Source: an uncultured Eubacteriales bacterium (GTDB taxonomy: Bacteria; Bacillota; Clostridia; Peptostreptococcales; Anaerovoracaceae). Taken from it: a DNA stretch of 9,190 bases. A model generated the notes under the pieces. The model worked only from the letters and a program-made list of their open reading frames with translations, was not told the origin of the DNA and did no database searches. Below, one piece after another: positions 1 through 7,451 of this stretch. The DNA is taken from assembly GCA_902797195.1 (NCBI GenBank), contig CADBRY010000023.1, positions 1-9,190 of the forward strand, in the 5' to 3' direction. The position numbers and the translations under genes are program-made. The stretch's first letter is position 1; the number at the start of each line of letters is the position of its first letter.

Positions 1-2
1 CC

Positions 3-932
3 CACGAAAGGATCGGGCAGTACCTGAAGTATACGCCGCTGGAGCCGTCGTTCTATCTGGGCGGCAACGGCAGGAACTACTTTTTTAAGCTTGAATCGTT
101 TCAGCCGGTGAAGAGCTTCAAGGTCCGCGGAGCCCTGAACAAGATGCTGACCCTGACCGAAGAGGAAAAGCAAAGGGGCGTCTGCACCATCAGCTCCGGC
201 AATCACGGCAGCTCCGTCAGCTATGCTGCCAGCCTGCTCGGGATCGAGAATGCGGAGATCATCGTTCCGGAAACTGCGCCGAAAAGCAAGGTGGAACGGA
301 TCGAGTACTTCGGCGGACACGTGCTGCAGATGGGCGCCAATTACGATGAGGCCCATGCTCTGGGCATGAAATACATCGAAGAAAGCAGCATGACATATAT
401 CGATGCCTACTATGATGATCCGAAAATATACGGCGGACAGGGGACCATCGCCATCGAGATACTGAATCAGAATCCGGACATCGACACCATCGTTATTCCG
501 GTGGGCGGCGGCGGACTGTCGACGGGGATCGCCGTTGCTGCAAAGGCAATCAAGCCTGGTATCCGAATCGTTGGTGTGCAGACGGAAGCCTGCCCGGCCA
601 TGATCAAGTCCTATGAGGATGGAGTGTGCTATGAAGAATATCCGATCGGAGAGACCATTTGCGATGCCGTTGTGGGCGGAGTGGGAGCGCTGTCCTATGC
701 GCTTCTTAAGGATTACTGTGATGATCTGATCGAGATCCGCGAAGAGAGCGCTGCCCGGGCAGTCAGCTTCATGGCCAAGCAGGAGAAGTACATCGTGGAG
801 CCGTCCAGCGCACTGACCATCGCTGCGGCCATGGATCATGCTGAACGAATCGGCGGCACTAACATCGCATTGGTGTTATCCGGCGGGAATATTGATGGGG
901 GACTATTGACGGAACTGATGTCGAAATACTAA
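3..932 (+). CDS. PLP-dependent threonine/serine dehydratase-type enzyme (5' end outside window)
   Basis: This is a fold-type II PLP enzyme of the threonine/serine dehydratase family, which deaminates a hydroxy-amino acid to a 2-oxo acid in the cytoplasm. The reading frame is open to the left edge, so the gene is partial. A GTG at 108 is not the start, because the codons before it encode conserved family sequence. Visible motifs are SFKVRGA, holding the Schiff-base lysine (about residue 40 of the visible part), SSGNHG, which binds the substrate carboxylate, the phosphate-binding GGGGLSTG loop, and LSGGN near the C-terminus. There are 309 visible residues, close to the 320-330 of short catabolic forms, and no C-terminal ACT domain. 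The usual TG before SFK is VK here. The substrate could be threonine, serine or a related hydroxy-amino acid. It converges on the polysaccharide cluster, looks more G+C-rich than it, and is probably unrelated to it. Confidence 0.85.
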   Translation, partial: HERIGQYLKYTPLEPSFYLGGNGRNYFFKLESFQPVKSFKVRGALNKMLTLTEEEKQRGVCTISSGNHGSSVSYAASLLGIENAEIIVPETAPKSKVERIEYFGGHVLQMGANYDEAHALGMKYIEESSMTYIDAYYDDPKIYGGQGTIAIEILNQNPDIDTIVIPVGGGGLSTGIAVAAKAIKPGIRIVGVQTEACPAMIKSYEDGVCYEEYPIGETICDAVVGGVGALSYALLKDYCDDLIEIREESAARAVSFMAKQEKYIVEPSSALTIAAAMDHAERIGGTNIALVLSGGNIDGGLLTELMSKY

Positions 933-970
933 AAAGAGGATGTGTGAATTTTTGTTGAAACTGCACATCC
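931..970 (-). terminator. Probable rho-independent terminator of the - strand cluster
   Basis: Read on the - strand, GGATGTG (970-964) can pair with CACATCC (944-938), and the stem is followed at once by TCTTTTT (937-931). The 19-nt loop is long and the stem has only 7 pairs, so strength is uncertain. The T tract overlaps the stop codon of the convergent dehydratase gene. In the + direction the stem is followed by TTGTTGG, a much weaker T run, so any effect on the dehydratase transcript would be weaker. Confidence 0.5.
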
Positions 971-1030
971 TTGTTGGTACTCGATAGGGGAGTCGCGACG
1001 GCCGCAGGCCTAGTCCTTTAGGGAACCCTG

Positions 1031-1294
1031 TCAACTGGTTCTGGAAACCGCATTTTCGTTCCTGTAGTTGGAAAGACCGACAATGACCCCGGAGAACAGC
1101 TCCGACATATCAAAATCAAGGAGTTCGCATATATTGGCCAGGGTACTTATCGTAGGATGAACTTTGCCATTTTCTATCTTAGAAAGATACTCGGTTGTCA
1201 GATTGCACTTTTCGGCCAGCTCTTCCTGGGTCAAACCAGCCTGGAGCCGATGCGTTTTAATTTGTTTTTTCGAGTTTTGCAAAGGCGATATCAT
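1031..1294 (-). CDS. Small XRE-family helix-turn-helix regulator
   Basis: This 87-residue cytoplasmic DNA-binding protein is almost entirely one HTH_3/XRE domain. The stretch GLTQEELAEKCNLTTEYLSK, followed by IENGKVHPT, is the classic turn and recognition helix. The domain spans about residues 12-68, with a short polar tail of no recognised type. I chose the ATG at 1294; a TTG at 1282 is an alternative. An in-frame ATG at 1372 exists, but the protein it would add is only the shifted frame of the MazG-like remnant. The start lies inside that remnant, overlapping it by 38 nt, so translation was probably coupled to it. No ligand or second domain is present. It may regulate itself or the neighbouring locus, but no operator is evident. 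The N-terminal boundary is uncertain because the upstream partner is damaged. Confidence 0.75.
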   Translation of the reverse strand: MISPLQNSKKQIKTHRLQAGLTQEELAEKCNLTTEYLSKIENGKVHPTISTLANICELLDFDMSELFSGVIVGLSNYRNENAVSRTS

Positions 1295-1409
1295 CCAGGT
1301 CAACATCAAGCCTGTCCGCCAGTATGATAAGATATGAATACACGTCCGCCATCTCGTCACAGACCTCTTCAAGGTCTATATCATCGTCCCGCTGAAAGCA
1401 TTCCAATGA
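1257..1409 (-). pseudogene. 5'-truncated MazG-like nucleotide pyrophosphohydrolase remnant
   Basis: Fifty codons are open from just after the rfbD stop to a TAA at 1259-1257. The product reads like the C-terminal half of small MazG-like (MazG/PF12643-type) pyrophosphohydrolases: LECFQ, a DDDIDLEE linker, then DEMADVYSYLIILADRLDVD and an AKLEK tail. The second metal-binding motif (ExxD, in DEMAD) is present. The first (ExxE, normally in the EAAELLE helix) is missing, cut off where the rfbD stop lies. A TTG at 1406 could start a 49-residue peptide, but it lacks half the active site and has no clear ribosome binding site. Family members are usually about 100 residues, so I call it a remnant left when rfbD was joined to this site. 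The homology is judged by eye. Confidence 0.6.
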
Positions 1410-1414
1410 TCATA

Positions 1415-2377
1415 TCATAACTGTCCCGGTTGCCCGTGGCAGATCTCCTTCAGAAATCTCCCCAATGCGTCCTGCCATGCGGGAAGCAGATTGAAGCCGT
1501 TCTCGACGAGTTTCTTCTTGCAAAGGCGAGAGTTCTTTGGTCTCTTTGCCTTGCTCAGGCCGTACTCCTCCGTAGTGACCGGTATCACCTCAGTATCCAG
1601 ACCGGCCTGTCTGTAAATCTCACATGTGAAGTCGTACCAGCTGATATACCCGCCTTCGTTGCTGGCATTGTAGTATCCGTAACGATCCGACCGGATAATG
1701 TCTATGAGAAGTTTTGCCAGATCCGGAGTATATGTAGGCGTCCCGATCTGATCGCATACCACGCGCACCTCATTACGGGTCGATCCAACCCTCAGCATTG
1801 TCTTTACAAAATTATTCCCCATGGCCCCGAAGACCCATGAAGTGCGTACAACGAAGAAATTATCGAGGATCTCCGCTATGGCTGTTTCACCTCCAAGCTT
1901 GCTCTCACCGTAGTAATTGAGAGGGGCAAAATCTCTTTTATCCGGATCCCATGGGTCCACGCCCTCTCCGTCAAACACGTAGTCGGTGCTTACATACATC
2001 ATTGGACATCTGGCATCTCTGCATGCTTCCGCGATATATCTCGTTGCGTTCACATTGATATCATAAACCGCGTCTCTGTTGCCCGGCTCCTCCGCATCAT
2101 CGACGGCCGTCCATGCCGCGCAGTGGATCACTGCATCGGGTCTGTAAAAGGCAATGACCTTCTGTACGCCCTGCCTGTCTGTGATATCTATACTGCGAAA
2201 AACAGTCTCTCCTTCTTCCGGTCTGAGGCGATCGTCAGTCACAGGAAAATCGTCAGCGGCAGGAAGATCGTCTGTCATTTCCCTGTCCAGACCAATAACC
2301 GTATGTCCTCTTTTTTCAGCTTCTTTTATTACATCGCTGCCAAGCTGTCCGGCAGCTCCCGTCACTATTATCTTCAT
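1415..2377 (-). CDS. rfbD: dTDP-4-dehydrorhamnose reductase
   Basis: This NADPH-dependent short-chain dehydrogenase (320 aa) carries out the last step to dTDP-L-rhamnose, reducing dTDP-4-keto-L-rhamnose in the cytoplasm. It has the N-terminal GAAGQLG nucleotide loop (residues 7-13), CAAWTAVDDAE, STDYVFDGEG (130-139), the Y156xxxK160 catalytic pair in NYYGESK, and RTSWVFG. The usual length is 280-300; the excess comes from an acidic insert at about residues 34-60 containing a three-fold hexapeptide repeat. AAGGA lies 7 nt before the ATG. It is the last biosynthetic gene of the - strand run, 131 nt after the large membrane protein gene and separated from rfbC by the whole glycosylation block. 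Its stop codon (1417-1415) directly abuts the MazG-like remnant. Confidence 0.95.
   Translation of the reverse strand: MKIIVTGAAGQLGSDVIKEAEKRGHTVIGLDREMTDDLPAADDFPVTDDRLRPEEGETVFRSIDITDRQGVQKVIAFYRPDAVIHCAAWTAVDDAEEPGNRDAVYDINVNATRYIAEACRDARCPMMYVSTDYVFDGEGVDPWDPDKRDFAPLNYYGESKLGGETAIAEILDNFFVVRTSWVFGAMGNNFVKTMLRVGSTRNEVRVVCDQIGTPTYTPDLAKLLIDIIRSDRYGYYNASNEGGYISWYDFTCEIYRQAGLDTEVIPVTTEEYGLSKAKRPKNSRLCKKKLVENGFNLLPAWQDALGRFLKEICHGQPGQL
2219..2272 (-). repeat. Three 18-bp tandem repeats inside rfbD
   Basis: Read on the - strand, units beginning with GACGAT start at 2272, 2254 and 2236, exactly 18 nt apart. The first two are nearly the same (GACGATCTTCCTGCCGCT and GACGATTTTCCTGTGACT); the third keeps only GACGATC and a CCT. 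They encode DDLPAA, DDFPVT and DDRLRP. The repeat keeps the reading frame and lies in the loop after the first Rossmann strands, where other family members are shorter. Confidence 0.75.
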
Positions 2378-2508
2378 ATTCTGTTCCTTGTATCGTCCCG
2401 TGTTCTCATATGTGCTTTGGGGATCTCATGGAAACATGGCTATCCCCACGTCACTCCTCTGAACATACATCAGCATCTCTTCGATAGTAAAGTACCTCCG
2501 GTATATGC
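2378..2508 (-). other. 131-nt gap before rfbD with a hairpin
   Basis: This is the longest gap inside the cluster. On either strand GGGGAT (2419-2424) can pair with ATCCCC (2442-2447), and an inner CATG-GAAA-CATG stem-loop (2427-2438) adds to it. No T tract follows, so it is not a simple terminator, and I see no good promoter. A second small inverted repeat (CCGGTA 2498-2503, TACCGG 2510-2515) covers the stop codon of the upstream gene. The gap also contains the possible glycosyltransferase scrap listed separately. Confidence 0.45.
2426..2506 (-). pseudogene. Possible scrap of a glycosyltransferase gene
   Basis: Reading from just after the stop of the large membrane protein gene, one frame gives 26 codons before TGA: IYRRYFTIEEMLMYVQRSDV followed by GIAMFP. 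The pattern EEML-YVQ-SDVGIA recalls the helix and strand of the C-terminal domain of GT-B (family 1/4) glycosyltransferases, as in 'EELLxYLQxADVGIAP'. It is not a gene as it stands. An ATG at 2476 could start a 16-residue peptide, but its only SD-like GGAGG is too far upstream (about 18 nt). The call rests on a short eye match and could be chance. Confidence 0.3.
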
Positions 2509-4692
2509 CTACCGGAATTCGTATACGTTGTACGATCCATTTGTTGTAACAGGCTTCAAACTGTCTCCCGAAAGTTCATTTTTTGACAATATGTATTTCG
2601 TCCCAAGTGACCTCATCTCCTCATCTGTCAGGATGACGGCATACGCAAGGTCATTGTACAGGATAAACTTCAGATTCCCGGTATCATTGTTCTCCCTGCT
2701 CACACGTATGATAGCAGCATACCTGTTGTAGCAAACCTCATGCGCTCCTTCGGGGTCGATCTTTCTCCACCTTTTCAGGTTAGGATATATATTCGTACAG
2801 TTTATCGTCCTTGCCCCTGCCAGCAGCGGGGTATTGGCTCCCGGGAACTCATCACCCTCGACGATCCAGATGGCTTCCGGGTCCTTTTCGACTACCTGTT
2901 TGATCATCTGCACATTCGCGTTCTCAGTGATATCATCCACCCCCATTCTTACCGGGTTGGCCAATGCGCATGAGATCATGCATACGGATATCATGAGTAT
3001 TGCAAACAAGGTGTTTGCGTGTCTGCGAGGGTCGCATAGCAGGCAATAAAGCGGAATGAAAAGCAAGGCTTCTATTATTATCATGTATTTGTTATAGTAG
3101 CCTTCATTTGATCCATAAGCCGCCCATATGCCCAAGATCGCCATACCGCCCATCACCGCGCAGGATATAAGCCGGGCTGCAGGCCTGCGGCTTTTGCCTT
3201 TGCACGATTCCGATACGTCCCTTTCCTCTGAGTATAGAGCAATAAGCCGTATCAGCAATATGACATTTGCAAACCCCCATATGACAAGTGTCCTGCCGGA
3301 TTTGGAGTACTTGAGCAGCGAAACCGTTGCAGCCGTTTCCGACAACCCGATCAGAGAATATAATAACAGAAACGCGCTTATGATCACCATGATCGTGCAT
3401 AGGGCGTCCTTCTTTTTTTTCAGTAGTCTATGGAAGAAGAATATATATCCGGCGGGAAACAGACAGACAAAGAATGCACACTCACACACATTGCCATTTA
3501 CTCCGGCATAATCTGCAACGACCCTGACAGAATACCATATGGAGGGGATGAAACCAAACAGATCACCCGGCAAAGAGAGCCCTCCGGTATCTGTACGATG
3601 TCCCGGATATACGGTATTCGCAATGGTTGCGATGGTTTCTTTAGAAGTATCATATACATACAGGGCGGAAATCGTCAGAAGAAAGGCAACGAAGATGATC
3701 GAAAGCAGGTCGATCCTGCCGATCCTCTTTATTGTCCCCTGCTTATAGTTCACATAGAATGTCCATATTATGCATCCCGCCAGGACATATGCAAGGGGAA
3801 TCATCCATGCCGGATACATGGTGAGTGCATAGCCTCCTGCACATATGCCGATAACGGCAGTATAGATAAGACGCTTCCATGGATCGCCGTCCTTTAGATA
3901 CCTGTCCAGACAGATTATGGATAACTGGGAAAAGATCAGCATTTCAACGAATCCGTTGATCGCAAACCACCATTGTACACATGGCGAGAACGCCACCATA
4001 ACGGAATAGACCAGAGACAGCAGTCTGTTATCCTTTGTAATAAGCCGTCCAAACTCAAAAGAAACCATCAACAGCGCTATCAGTCTGCCACACCAGAAAA
4101 AGGCCATACCTTTTGCTACCGGCAGGAACAGATATCCTATGAGAAAGGGTTTGAAGACCATCAGTGGAGTATAGATCGGCAATCCGTATTCAATAAATAC
4201 GTCTGTACTCGATGCCCCTATCACTGAATTGAAGTAGGAAAACTTCCCGGCCGGATCCATATACTGTGACCATGTCATAGGCGTCAGTATTGCCCATTCA
4301 TCAGATCTGATCTGTCTTGAGATCCCAAGGAGCAGATTTTTTTCTGTTTCTCCCGCAAAGCATCCGATGGATGATCCCGTTATTTCAAGCGCCACGCACA
4401 CAATGAAGCATACAGCCGCGATGGGATATCTGAATCTGAACAGTTTCTCTTTTCCCATCGCTGTGCAGAACAGCAATGCCACTTCAAAACAAACAAAGAA
4501 CTCACCGAATCTTCTGGTCCCGAAACGATCTGCGGCCATGTCTGCAACGTTGCAGTTAAAAAGGATGCCGGATTGGTACACACAAAGCAATAACGCCAAC
4601 CCTGCAGCCAGCAGACATGTTACAGCGATCATTCTGCCTGTACGGTGTCCTGTGTTCTTTTCGATTTTTTCTCCAACGACGGTTCTGTCCAT
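2509..4692 (-). CDS. Large polytopic membrane protein, probable GT-C-type glycosyltransferase
   Basis: The 727-residue protein has about 12-15 hydrophobic segments (first at about 21-40, last at about 560-578) and a C-terminal domain of about 150 residues, probably outside the membrane. After the third segment comes ISRQIRSDEW (about 124-133) followed by TPMTWSQ; an acidic pair in this first large external loop is where GT-C enzymes keep catalytic or metal-binding residues. The tail has NIYPNLKRW and YNRYA, which I recall from related large membrane proteins of Gram-positive polysaccharide loci. I infer that it transfers a lipid-linked sugar onto a surface glycan, as the third partner of the GT2 and GtrA proteins. 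The start is ATG 4692 or the adjoining GTG 4695; no strong ribosome binding site is visible. It begins 19 nt after the decarboxylase stop. It could instead be another polytopic protein such as a polymerase, but no Wzy-specific feature is seen. Confidence 0.7.
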   Translation of the reverse strand: MDRTVVGEKIEKNTGHRTGRMIAVTCLLAAGLALLLCVYQSGILFNCNVADMAADRFGTRRFGEFFVCFEVALLFCTAMGKEKLFRFRYPIAAVCFIVCVALEITGSSIGCFAGETEKNLLLGISRQIRSDEWAILTPMTWSQYMDPAGKFSYFNSVIGASSTDVFIEYGLPIYTPLMVFKPFLIGYLFLPVAKGMAFFWCGRLIALLMVSFEFGRLITKDNRLLSLVYSVMVAFSPCVQWWFAINGFVEMLIFSQLSIICLDRYLKDGDPWKRLIYTAVIGICAGGYALTMYPAWMIPLAYVLAGCIIWTFYVNYKQGTIKRIGRIDLLSIIFVAFLLTISALYVYDTSKETIATIANTVYPGHRTDTGGLSLPGDLFGFIPSIWYSVRVVADYAGVNGNVCECAFFVCLFPAGYIFFFHRLLKKKKDALCTIMVIISAFLLLYSLIGLSETAATVSLLKYSKSGRTLVIWGFANVILLIRLIALYSEERDVSESCKGKSRRPAARLISCAVMGGMAILGIWAAYGSNEGYYNKYMIIIEALLFIPLYCLLCDPRRHANTLFAILMISVCMISCALANPVRMGVDDITENANVQMIKQVVEKDPEAIWIVEGDEFPGANTPLLAGARTINCTNIYPNLKRWRKIDPEGAHEVCYNRYAAIIRVSRENNDTGNLKFILYNDLAYAVILTDEEMRSLGTKYILSKNELSGDSLKPVTTNGSYNVYEFR

Positions 4693-4711
4693 CACGTCAA
4701 TTCTGTGTTCT

Positions 4712-5656
4712 CTATAGCTCTGACCGCTTCAGTACGGTATTGAAATACCCGATGGTTTTTTTCAATCCCTCATCGAGATCGACGGCAGGTTTCCATCCCA
4801 GTTGTTCCCATGCCTTATATATCGATGGTCTTCGTTTTGACGGGTCGTCACATGGCAGCGGAAAATAGATTATCTCAGATGTCGAGCCCGTCATCTCTGT
4901 TATTTTTTTCGCAAGATCCAATATCCTGATCTCCTCGGGATTTCCAAGGTTCACAGGTCCTGTTGTCCCGTCCGTGTCCATCATCATGCGCATTCCATCG
5001 ATCAGATCATCCACGTAGCAGAAGCTTCTGGTCTGTGACCCGTCTCCGTATATGGTTATGTCATCTCCTTTAATGGCCTGAACTATGAAATTCGATACGA
5101 CCCTTCCGTCTTCGGGATTCATTCTCGGTCCATAGGTGTTGAATATCCGTATCACCCTTATGTCGGTGCCGTACTCCCTATGGTAGTCAAAGAACAGGGT
5201 CTCCGCCATTCTCTTTCCTTCATCATAACAGGCTCTGATCCCTGTGGGATTGACATTCCCTCTGTATTCTTCCGGCTGCGGATGCTTGACCGGATCACCG
5301 TAAACTTCGGATGTGCTTGCCTGAAGGATCCTGGCATCATTTGCTTTTGCCAGTTCCAGCATATTCATCACCCCCAGGGTGTTTGTCTGTGCCGTCATTA
5401 TGGGATCCTTCTGATAATGCTTTGGTGATGCCGGACACGCCAGGTTGTATATACAGTCCGCATCGATGGACAAGGGTTTTCTTATATCATGTTCAATGAA
5501 CCTGAAAGACGGGTCGCCCATCAGATGTTCTATATTTTCTTTTCTTCCGGTATACAGATTATCGACGCAGATCACAGACATGCCTTCCTCTGTTAATCTG
5601 TCACATAAATGCGATCCTATAAATCCTGCTCCGCCTGCCACAAGCGCTCTCTTCAT
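4712..5656 (-). CDS. UDP-glucuronate decarboxylase (UDP-xylose synthase)
   Basis: This extended short-chain dehydrogenase of 314 aa oxidises, decarboxylates and re-reduces UDP-glucuronate to UDP-xylose with bound NAD. It has GGAGFIG (8-14), [15 protein letters not shown] (71-85), [10 protein letters not shown] (113-122, with the family's Glu117), [17 protein letters not shown] with the Y144xxxK148 pair, and [10 protein letters not shown]. The SPxHYQxDP and [14 protein letters not shown] signatures separate UXS from glucose epimerases and dTDP-glucose dehydratases. The length is typical of soluble bacterial forms. Its ATG overlaps the ugd stop as ATGA (5656-5653), so the enzyme that consumes UDP-glucuronate is translationally coupled to the one that makes it. 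It lies between the GtrA and GT-C genes, which suggests that its product feeds that system. Confidence 0.93.
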   Translation of the reverse strand: MKRALVAGGAGFIGSHLCDRLTEEGMSVICVDNLYTGRKENIEHLMGDPSFRFIEHDIRKPLSIDADCIYNLACPASPKHYQKDPIMTAQTNTLGVMNMLELAKANDARILQASTSEVYGDPVKHPQPEEYRGNVNPTGIRACYDEGKRMAETLFFDYHREYGTDIRVIRIFNTYGPRMNPEDGRVVSNFIVQAIKGDDITIYGDGSQTRSFCYVDDLIDGMRMMMDTDGTTGPVNLGNPEEIRILDLAKKITEMTGSTSEIIYFPLPCDDPSKRRPSIYKAWEQLGWKPAVDLDEGLKKTIGYFNTVLKRSEL

Positions 5657-6996
5657 GACTTCACCGCCCTGTCTGCCACTCCGATCTGATAATACTCAAA
5701 CCCCATGAGTTCCATATTATCGGAATCATATTGATTTCTTCCATCAAAAATGATCGGGGTCTTAAGCCGGCGCCTGATTTCGTCAAAGTCCGGATTTCTG
5801 AACTCCTTCCACTCGGTTACAAGTATCATTGCATCCGAATCCGTTACGGCTGAATACTTGCTTTCACAGTACTCCACAGCATCATTATCTTTCAGAAAAT
5901 TATATTTGGCCATGTTCATCGCTTTTGGATCGTAGGCCTTTATCCGGCCTCCTCTTTCTGTTATTTCATTTATCGTCGTTATTGCAGGTGCCATGCGCAT
6001 GTCATCGGTGCCCGGTTTAAAAGACAATCCCCATACAGCGAAACATCTGCCGGACAGGTCCTCTCCAAATCGTTTTACTATCTTCTGAGTCAGAACAGAT
6101 TTCTGGGCATCATTTACCATTTCTACGGACTTTAGTATTCTGCAGCCGCATCCTTTTTCTTCGGCAGTCTTTATCAAAGCCCGGATATCTTTTGGGAAAC
6201 AGCTTCCTCCATATCCACATCCGGCATATATGAACTGATAGCCTATTCTGCGATCGCTTCCGATTCCGATTCTCACCTTGTTGATGTCCGCTCCGACGAG
6301 TTCACAGATATTTGAGATTTCATTCATAAATGAGATCTTGGTCGCCAGCATCGCATTTGCTGCGTATTTGGTCATCTCTGCACTTGCAACATCCATAAAT
6401 ATGATGTTTTCGGTGTTTTTTACGAAGGGGATATACAGCTGTCTCATGACTTCTGCAGCCTTATCGCTGTCTGTTCCGATAATGATCCTGTCAGGTCTTG
6501 AGCAGTCTGCTACCGCGTCCCCTTCCTTTAGAAACTCAGGGTTTGATATGACGTCAAATGTGATATCCGCTCCTCTCAAATCCAGCTGTTCCTGTATCAG
6601 ATCTCTGACTTTGATGGCTGTACCAACAGGGAGCGTTGATTTATTTATCACATACATATGATGATCCATGTATCTTCCGATATCCCTTGCCACATCCATA
6701 ACATATCCAAGATCTACAGAACCGTCGTCCTCCATAGGAGTTCCGACGGCAATGAAACAGAGCTCAGACTGAGCAAGCATTTTCTTCAGATCCGTCGTGA
6801 ATGTGAGCCTGCCTGCCTCCATATTATAACTGACCAGATACTCCAATCCCGGCTCATATATCGGCATCCTGCCTGCTCCGAGGGAGGAGATCTTCTCCTC
6901 GTCCACATCAACGCAGAACACATCGTTTCCATAATCCGCAAGGCATGCGCTTGTGACCAGACCTACATACCCTATGCCCACAACTGTAATCTTCAA
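5653..6996 (-). CDS. ugd: UDP-glucose 6-dehydrogenase
   Basis: This NAD-dependent enzyme (447 aa) oxidises UDP-glucose twice to UDP-glucuronate in the cytoplasm. It has the N-terminal GIGYVG (7-12), a Rossmann-end aspartate in [14 protein letters not shown] (83-87), STLPVGT (120-126), [10 protein letters not shown] (152-161), catalytic Cys266 in [10 protein letters not shown], and the C-terminal UDP-binding domain with [13 protein letters not shown] and FDGRNQYD. The length is normal and no key residue is missing. The start is TTG at 6996, chosen because it gives the [12 protein letters not shown] terminus and has AGAGGAG (7010-7004) 7 nt upstream. It starts 17 nt after the gtrA-like stop and overlaps the decarboxylase by 4 nt. 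The lone alternative, that UDP-glucuronate itself is the sugar used, remains possible because the product could be diverted before decarboxylation. Confidence 0.97.
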   Translation of the reverse strand: MKITVVGIGYVGLVTSACLADYGNDVFCVDVDEEKISSLGAGRMPIYEPGLEYLVSYNMEAGRLTFTTDLKKMLAQSELCFIAVGTPMEDDGSVDLGYVMDVARDIGRYMDHHMYVINKSTLPVGTAIKVRDLIQEQLDLRGADITFDVISNPEFLKEGDAVADCSRPDRIIIGTDSDKAAEVMRQLYIPFVKNTENIIFMDVASAEMTKYAANAMLATKISFMNEISNICELVGADINKVRIGIGSDRRIGYQFIYAGCGYGGSCFPKDIRALIKTAEEKGCGCRILKSVEMVNDAQKSVLTQKIVKRFGEDLSGRCFAVWGLSFKPGTDDMRMAPAITTINEITERGGRIKAYDPKAMNMAKYNFLKDNDAVEYCESKYSAVTDSDAMILVTEWKEFRNPDFDEIRRRLKTPIIFDGRNQYDSDNMELMGFEYYQIGVADRAVKS

Positions 6997-7003
6997 ATTC
7001 TGA

Positions 7004-7010
7004 CTCCTCT
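7004..7010 (-). promoter_or_regulatory. Strong ribosome binding site deciding the ugd TTG start
   Basis: AGAGGAG lies just after the stop of the GtrA-family gene and 7 nt before TTG 6996. It supports a TTG start for ugd, since no ATG or GTG at the conserved N-terminus exists. Confidence 0.75.
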
Positions 7011-7013
7011 TTT

Positions 7014-7451
7014 TTATTGATCACTACGGTAAATAAAAAACCTTCTTGCACAGTAATTCCAGAAAAAAACAATGCCCGTCGATATGATCTTTGATACAAC
7101 TTTTTTGATAGGTGAGTTCATATCCAGCACTGAAACGAACATGTACATAAGTCCTAAATTAAAGAGCAGGCCGATCCCGCTTACGGCGTATATAAGGATC
7201 CCCTCAATCAGGGTCTTGCCTTTATATGCATCGCTTTTTCTAAAAACCCAGAGCCTGCCCAGGATCCAATTGGAAGCCGTGGAAAAAATAAAGGATACGG
7301 CTGTTGCCACCAGGTAATTGATTCCCGCAACATTTGCCAGCAATGCAAAAAACAGCCATTCCACCAATGCGGCACAACCCCCTACGCATAGATATGAGAA
7401 GAGGGGCTTTGATTCTTTTTTTACAAAATCAAGTATCAGTGATATCTGCAT
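7014..7451 (-). CDS. GtrA-family membrane protein (probable polyprenyl-phosphate-sugar flippase)
   Basis: This 145-residue protein has four hydrophobic segments (about 18-40, 44-64, 84-107 and 117-135). It matches GtrA (PF04138) by size, by the YLCVGG-AALVEW opening after a short charged N-terminus, by the central FIFSTASNWILGRLWVFR between helices 2 and 3, and by WNYCARRFFIYR at the end. GtrA proteins are thought to move undecaprenyl-phosphate-linked sugars across the membrane or to hold the loading enzyme there. Its ATG lies 16 nt inside the end of the preceding GT2 gene, a coupling expected of a GtrB-GtrA pair. The GT2 lacks membrane helices of its own, so this protein may also anchor it. 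No promoter is visible between the two genes. Confidence 0.88.
   Translation of the reverse strand: MQISLILDFVKKESKPLFSYLCVGGCAALVEWLFFALLANVAGINYLVATAVSFIFSTASNWILGRLWVFRKSDAYKGKTLIEGILIYAVSGIGLLFNLGLMYMFVSVLDMNSPIKKVVSKIISTGIVFFWNYCARRFFIYRSDQ

Noticed and set aside
108..110. GTG as the start of the dehydratase
   Set aside because: Upstream in-frame codons encode the conserved sequence leading to the PLP lysine, so the gene begins outside the window.
992..999. GTCGCGAC palindrome between the convergent genes
   Set aside because: An isolated 8-bp palindrome without a second site or nearby promoter is likely chance.
1295..1372. An N-terminal extension of the XRE protein to ATG 1372
   Set aside because: The extra 26 residues are the shifted frame of the MazG-like remnant and do not look like protein sequence.
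1430..1840. A 136-codon open frame on the + strand
   Set aside because: It is antisense to the C-terminal half of rfbD, which has clear family motifs.
2219..2272. The 18-bp repeats as a CRISPR or regulatory array
   Set aside because: They are direct, contiguous, only three units and in frame within a coding region.
2498..2515. Inverted repeat at the stop of the membrane protein gene as a terminator
   Set aside because: The stem has only 6 pairs and no T tract follows on the - strand.
2123..2731. A 202-codon open frame on the + strand
   Set aside because: It lies antisense across the 5' part of rfbD, the gap and the end of the membrane protein gene. Its product has no recognisable domain and the opposite-strand genes are well supported.
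3430..3897. A 155-codon open frame on the + strand, and several shorter ones within 3100-4900
   Set aside because: All are antisense to the large membrane protein gene, with composition expected from the complement of hydrophobic codons and no domain.
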